This document shows positions 21,475 through 25,413 of a stretch of DNA of 25,413 nucleotides, in pieces. Position 1 is the stretch's first letter, and every line of letters begins with the position of its first letter. The DNA is from FEN-1297 sp963787005 (GTDB lineage Bacteria > Bacteroidota > Ignavibacteria > Ignavibacteriales > Ignavibacteriaceae). The notes under the pieces are model-generated. The model did no database searches. It had not been told where the DNA came from and saw nothing but the letters and a program-made list of their open reading frames with translations. The translations under genes and the position numbers were made by a program. The stretch is taken from the NCBI GenBank assembly GCA_963787005.1, contig CAWBBX010000085.1, positions 1 through 25,413 of the forward strand. Reading direction: 5' to 3'.

Positions 21475-24120
21475 GTGATTAAAACGTTCGGCACAGCGGC
21501 GGTAATTTTTTTATTGAGTGAAGTTATTTTGCCGCAAACAATAATTAGAGAAAGGGTTGAAATAAAACCGACTCTCAATAGAAATTTGGGTAGAGTACAA
21601 AGCGGAGAATTAACAAAACTTACAATAAAATTAAGCTGGGATATGCCTAATAGACCCGGTGACATTGTAGTATTCCGGGAAAGCGGTGATTGTCCCAACT
21701 TTCCGATGGTTAAAGATGAACCAACACCCGGGTATGAAGAACTTGTAATAGATAATACACCGCCGGGTACATACCTGGTTAGGGCAGTGGTAAATTTATA
21801 TCCCGGTGAAATCAGCCACGGTGTTTTCCAAATATATGTCGGAGACTCATTAGCGTTAAACTGGTCGCCGACTTTTACCGGAAGCCTCTTACAAGCTGCG
21901 TATGCACAGACGAATTTTACATTGTCTTTATATTCAGGTTTGTCGTTTATTACAACAAACAAAGTATGCTGGCACGGCTACAGAGACTTATCATTATATT
22001 ATTTGACGGATTACTCGAATTGTACGGCTTCGTCTAATTATTATTCAGATAATGATATAGTAACACTTACAATAGAGAACGGAGGAGAGTATTTAAGTTT
22101 TATTAAAAATTCCGATTGGGATCATCCTACCGATACGCTGAAATTTTTGCCGAAAGATGACATAAATATATTAGTATACCAAGATAAGGCCAATTACAAT
22201 ACTCAGCCTTTGTATTCGATTATTAAAGCCGAGGTAAACGGGATTGTGCATAAAGACTCTGTTTTGCTGCCCGCGGCAGGAGATTTTTATGTAGGAGCGG
22301 ACCTTCATATGCCGTATGTATATCCACAAGAAACAAATTCTATTTATGTATACGGAGAAGGCGACGGAGAATGCGGCGTAGGGCTCCCGGAAGATATTAA
22401 GTTTAACATAAACCTTATTTCCGGCACCAACTTCGGAAGTATATATGATACGGCAACAGGACAAAGGGGACAGTCATTGGTAAATTTATCTCATGAATTC
22501 GGTTTTCTGGAAGTATTCTTCGTAGCAGACGGGGAGGTACCCGTGCAACCCGAACAGGCAGTTGTTAGAATATCGACAACGGATCCGTCAATCGAGCCTT
22601 ATGATCTGACCATATATATTTCGCCGCAGGTGCTGAAAGCAGAATTTAATCCTGGTGTTTTGAATATAGGCGAATTATCGAATGTTCATATGACGAAATT
22701 ACTGCCGGACGGTACGACCCAAGAGTTCCCCGACGAGCAGGGATTCTTCACGGAAATATTGGAGGGGCAGCAATACGCAACTTTGTTAGAACCTATTTAT
22801 AATTCCAGCGGCACGGAAATTTGGTCGGGACACGATTTTCAAATCTTAGCGGCCGACAGTATACCGGATGATTCCGTATTCATAAAATTGAAGATAAACA
22901 CTTATGACTATGGTCCCATAGCATCCGCTATTAGAGACACCGGCAATAAGAACGGAGAGCAAAACAACAGAAAAGCGCTGCGATTAGAGAAGATTATAGA
23001 AAAGAATAAAAGGATTACCGAAGGGGATAGAATTACGGTCAACAGCCGTTTAAGCGGAAACTCCGAAAGGGCAGGCAGCACCCAATCAATAAAGGGAGAA
23101 TCGGGTGTAACTGGATATCCCGGGCAGCTTTCTTTAATAACCGGAATTTGGATAAAAAAGGCAAAACCGGAGCTGGTGATTATATCGCCGACTGGGGATA
23201 CACCGAATAGCACAATTTCGCAGGAGCCGAAGATGCCGGTTATTACATGTCAGGCTAAATTAAAAAATTATACAAAAGGTAACGTAACTTTTGAATGGTA
23301 TTATACAGTAGAATATGAATTAAGCAGGGTAGACTATCCGAGTTTTAATCCATTATGTTCACGTTTCGGCAAAAGTATCTTCAGCGGGACAACCTCTGCA
23401 TCCGGAGATCAAATTACAATATGGGAGGTACCCTTTACGTCATCTGCAGGTAAATTCGAGTTTAAAGGTGAATTTTATAAAAAAGGAGGTTGTGATATTG
23501 TCGTAAATAATTGGATGGATGGTGAAGATGTTTTCACAGGAGGGATTGTAAATATAAAAGTCATAGCTAAAAATGAAATCGGGATTGTTTTAGATTCCGC
23601 AATTGTTACCGGTAGAACATTACTGGGAGAGAACCCTAATAGCGAAAGCGTTTTAAATTATGCTTCGCCGAATGAATTTAAAGCAATTGTTAAAGCAGAA
23701 AGCAGAACAATGCAGTTCAATATAAACAGTAAAGATCGATACTATACCAAAATAAAGAAGAGACTATTAGGTTCCAAATATAGCAGAAAAGGCTACCCAA
23801 TTTACGGGCCGCCAAGCGGATTTGGATTAAGCCAATTAGATCCGAATGCTTCAGAAAAACAACTATGGAACTGGAAGTCTAATATTGAAGGCGGAAAAGT
23901 CAAATACTATGATTTTAAGAAATACGCGGAAAATTATATGAAAAAGCATCCGCCTACAATTGAAGAATTGTTAAAAGAGACATATCAGTATTATAACAGC
24001 GGGTATAAGCACAATTATTACACATGGGATAACGAATTTAAAAAGTGGATAAAAAATTCCAAAATAACATCTACTTACGCCCAAGATGTTTACAAAATTT
24101 ATTTGAGCTTAACAAATTAA
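21475..24120 (+). CDS. Large secreted protein with C-terminal lysozyme-like (transglycosylase) domain
   Basis: 881 residues from GTG 21475, preceded by the strong ribosome site AGGGGGAGG. A signal peptide (MIKTFGTAAVIFLLSEVILP) begins the protein. Residues about 30-560 are beta-rich and probably several Ig-like or similar domains, without a family I can name. A charged linker lies at about 495-545. Another Ig-like domain (PELVIISPTGDTPNS, then FEWYYTVEYE) follows at about 565-680. The C-terminal ~150 residues look like a lysozyme/transglycosylase fold: KAIVKAESR with the candidate catalytic Glu at 742, GFGLSQLDP (782-790) and WNWKSNIEGG (798-807). The order Glu, GxGLxQL, WxWxxNI is what I know from SLT-like domains. 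It could cleave peptidoglycan, its own or that of other cells. It is followed after 17 bp by another secreted protein. Confidence 0.72.
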   Translation: MIKTFGTAAVIFLLSEVILPQTIIRERVEIKPTLNRNLGRVQSGELTKLTIKLSWDMPNRPGDIVVFRESGDCPNFPMVKDEPTPGYEELVIDNTPPGTYLVRAVVNLYPGEISHGVFQIYVGDSLALNWSPTFTGSLLQAAYAQTNFTLSLYSGLSFITTNKVCWHGYRDLSLYYLTDYSNCTASSNYYSDNDIVTLTIENGGEYLSFIKNSDWDHPTDTLKFLPKDDINILVYQDKANYNTQPLYSIIKAEVNGIVHKDSVLLPAAGDFYVGADLHMPYVYPQETNSIYVYGEGDGECGVGLPEDIKFNINLISGTNFGSIYDTATGQRGQSLVNLSHEFGFLEVFFVADGEVPVQPEQAVVRISTTDPSIEPYDLTIYISPQVLKAEFNPGVLNIGELSNVHMTKLLPDGTTQEFPDEQGFFTEILEGQQYATLLEPIYNSSGTEIWSGHDFQILAADSIPDDSVFIKLKINTYDYGPIASAIRDTGNKNGEQNNRKALRLEKIIEKNKRITEGDRITVNSRLSGNSERAGSTQSIKGESGVTGYPGQLSLITGIWIKKAKPELVIISPTGDTPNSTISQEPKMPVITCQAKLKNYTKGNVTFEWYYTVEYELSRVDYPSFNPLCSRFGKSIFSGTTSASGDQITIWEVPFTSSAGKFEFKGEFYKKGGCDIVVNNWMDGEDVFTGGIVNIKVIAKNEIGIVLDSAIVTGRTLLGENPNSESVLNYASPNEFKAIVKAESRTMQFNINSKDRYYTKIKKRLLGSKYSRKGYPIYGPPSGFGLSQLDPNASEKQLWNWKSNIEGGKVKYYDFKKYAENYMKKHPPTIEELLKETYQYYNSGYKHNYYTWDNEFKKWIKNSKITSTYAQDVYKIYLSLTN

Positions 24121-24137
24121 TTTGAAAGAACGGAATA

Positions 24138-25413
24138 ATGAAAAAAATAATAATCATATATATGCTGATACTTGTTTCATACAGTACCAATGCTCAACCG
24201 TATTTATATTTTACTTCGCTTTCAAACGATTCAACACTAACCGAACAATATTATTCAATTAATAGATTTGATTTTAAAAACAATGCAATAGAACCTTTTT
24301 CAAATTTTTCCGGGAGGGATCTATTTCTTTTATGGGATCCTACGCAGGCTTATCTATCAATCGACGAAGCTAAAATAGGTACTACAATAATTAATTGTTC
24401 AGATACCTCCGAATATTTTAACCTGCCGGACTCTATAGAAGGTATAGGCAGAATATTGTTTTCGCAGAATAAAAACTGTCTATATCTATTTTATATGGGG
24501 AGCGATTTAGAAAGTGAAGAACTAAGCGTTCTAAACCTAAACAGCGGGCAACTTGCTGCTTCAACACGGATTCCTATGATTAAAGACAATGTTAATTATA
24601 TTAATAAAGAGGCATTCTTTTCTTCTAATAAGGATCTAATTTATTTCGCCGGCTTTGATTCTGTTTCATCTATAGATCAGGTTTGGACATATTCCACAAA
24701 TACGAATGAAATAACTTCTAAGCTGCAGCTTTCAGTTTTGGGATACCCCAATGCAGACGGATACTTACTTTCGGGAGGAGAAAAAGGTGACGGTATAATT
24801 ACTTCATATTTTAATGAGAGTTCCAAAGAATGTTATTATACTATTTATAATTTCGATAGTTCGAAAACAATCTCAATAATTCATTCAACTGGATTTGGCG
24901 ATCCAATATTGTGTTATAACAATAAATATTTACTCTTAGAAGAAACCGATTATGATCCGGTTAATGAAACAATATTTAATACGGGGAAAATTAAATTATT
25001 TAACGTTAGTACGGGAGAACTAGTAAAAAGTATGAATTTACCGGCAAACGGCAAAGCATACTATTTTGAAAATTATCCGGATAAAATCTATTATTCAATA
25101 ACCGATTCCGTGCAATATACTCCCATTGATTTAACTGATATTTCACCCGCCTCAGGTTTAAATATAAAACTGATAAACAACAGCGGGGCTAATTTAACCG
25201 GGGGTAACCTTAAGTATTACGAAGGCGGCTGGAAGGATGCGGTAAACAACAATGACGGGACGTTTACTGTGGCCACAAAACTTTCAAAGGTCAGTCTGCG
25301 TATGACATATGAATACGGTTCGCAGACGATTTCAAATGTAACGGTCGGGCCGGATACCGTAATCTTCAAAACAGTAAATGCGCTTGTTAAATTACAAGGC
25401 AGCACCGGAAGTA
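24138..25413 (+). CDS. Secreted protein with propeller-like domain and Ig-like repeats (3' end outside window)
   Basis: An open frame from ATG 24138 to the window end, 425 codons with no stop. A signal peptide (MKKIIIIYMLILVSYSTNAQ) is followed by about 300 residues built of repeated strand pairs: YLYFTSLSNDS, ILFSQNKNCLYLFYMG, LIYFAGFDSVSSIDQVWTYS, IKLFNVSTGELVKSMNLP. They look like a seven-bladed beta-propeller. From about residue 335 repeated extracellular Ig-like domains start (LNIKLINNSGANLTGGNLKY, then YEGGWKDAVNNNDGTFTV), and the next repeat is entered at VNALVKLQGSTGS when the window stops. Repeats of this kind occur in long arrays in some Ignavibacteria surface proteins. It is 17 bp from the lysozyme-like gene and probably in the same transcript. 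Confidence 0.75.
   Translation, partial: MKKIIIIYMLILVSYSTNAQPYLYFTSLSNDSTLTEQYYSINRFDFKNNAIEPFSNFSGRDLFLLWDPTQAYLSIDEAKIGTTIINCSDTSEYFNLPDSIEGIGRILFSQNKNCLYLFYMGSDLESEELSVLNLNSGQLAASTRIPMIKDNVNYINKEAFFSSNKDLIYFAGFDSVSSIDQVWTYSTNTNEITSKLQLSVLGYPNADGYLLSGGEKGDGIITSYFNESSKECYYTIYNFDSSKTISIIHSTGFGDPILCYNNKYLLLEETDYDPVNETIFNTGKIKLFNVSTGELVKSMNLPANGKAYYFENYPDKIYYSITDSVQYTPIDLTDISPASGLNIKLINNSGANLTGGNLKYYEGGWKDAVNNNDGTFTVATKLSKVSLRMTYEYGSQTISNVTVGPDTVIFKTVNALVKLQGSTGS

Overview
The window looks like chromosomal DNA of a free-living Gram-negative bacterium of the Bacteroidota/Chlorobi group, most likely an Ignavibacteria-type lineage. This is an inference from three things: a moderate-to-low GC content, lipoproteins with short lipoboxes and other secreted proteins, and a 3'-terminal secreted protein that enters repeated Ig-like domains of a kind I associate with that group. 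No rRNA, tRNA or CRISPR array was seen.

Layout. (1) Positions 1-4390 are a cell-surface polysaccharide locus: the 3' end of a COG4627-type methyltransferase, a GT2/GNT-I-like glycosyltransferase, an FkbM methyltransferase broken by a frameshift, a GT4 glycosyltransferase, and a convergent second FkbM methyltransferase. (2) Positions 4638-9739 are an accessory, strongly rearranged stretch. They hold a GH43/GH32-like beta-propeller lipoprotein, a heavily deleted copy of a GT4 gene, an AT-rich parallel beta-helix protein carrying a phage-tail-like module, and the intact GT4 gene. The deleted and intact GT4 copies share a 137-bp identical block. A second, 82-83-bp direct repeat brackets the beta-helix gene. 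The gaps contain small relics that read as a DUF433 antitoxin-like protein, an IS transposase and an AbiEii/AbiGii nucleotidyltransferase. (3) Positions 9740-10787 hold a stand-alone methyltransferase bracketed by 8-bp-period repeats. (4) Positions 10788-13749 are a tight operon of a type III polyketide synthase, a methyltransferase and an FAD oxidoreductase, a plausible phenolic-lipid or alkylquinone pathway. (5) Positions 13881-14571 hold a GroES-like protein and a small acidic protein. (6) Positions 14685-18288, minus strand, hold an NtrC-type response regulator followed by three membrane-anchored proteins that resemble PilV/PilW/PilX minor pilins but lack a recognisable prepilin cleavage motif. 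(7) Positions 18501-20821 hold aconitase with a clear rho-independent terminator. (8) Positions 21147-25413 hold a promoter candidate followed by two adjacent genes for secreted proteins: a very large one ending in a lysozyme-like domain, and one combining a propeller-like region with repeated Ig-like domains that is cut by the window end.

The best candidates for something new are the 881-residue secreted protein with its C-terminal lysozyme-like domain together with its neighbour, the beta-helix protein with the inserted phage-tail-like module inside a gene graveyard, and the regulator plus pilin-like cassette. All family assignments were made by reading motifs, without database searches.
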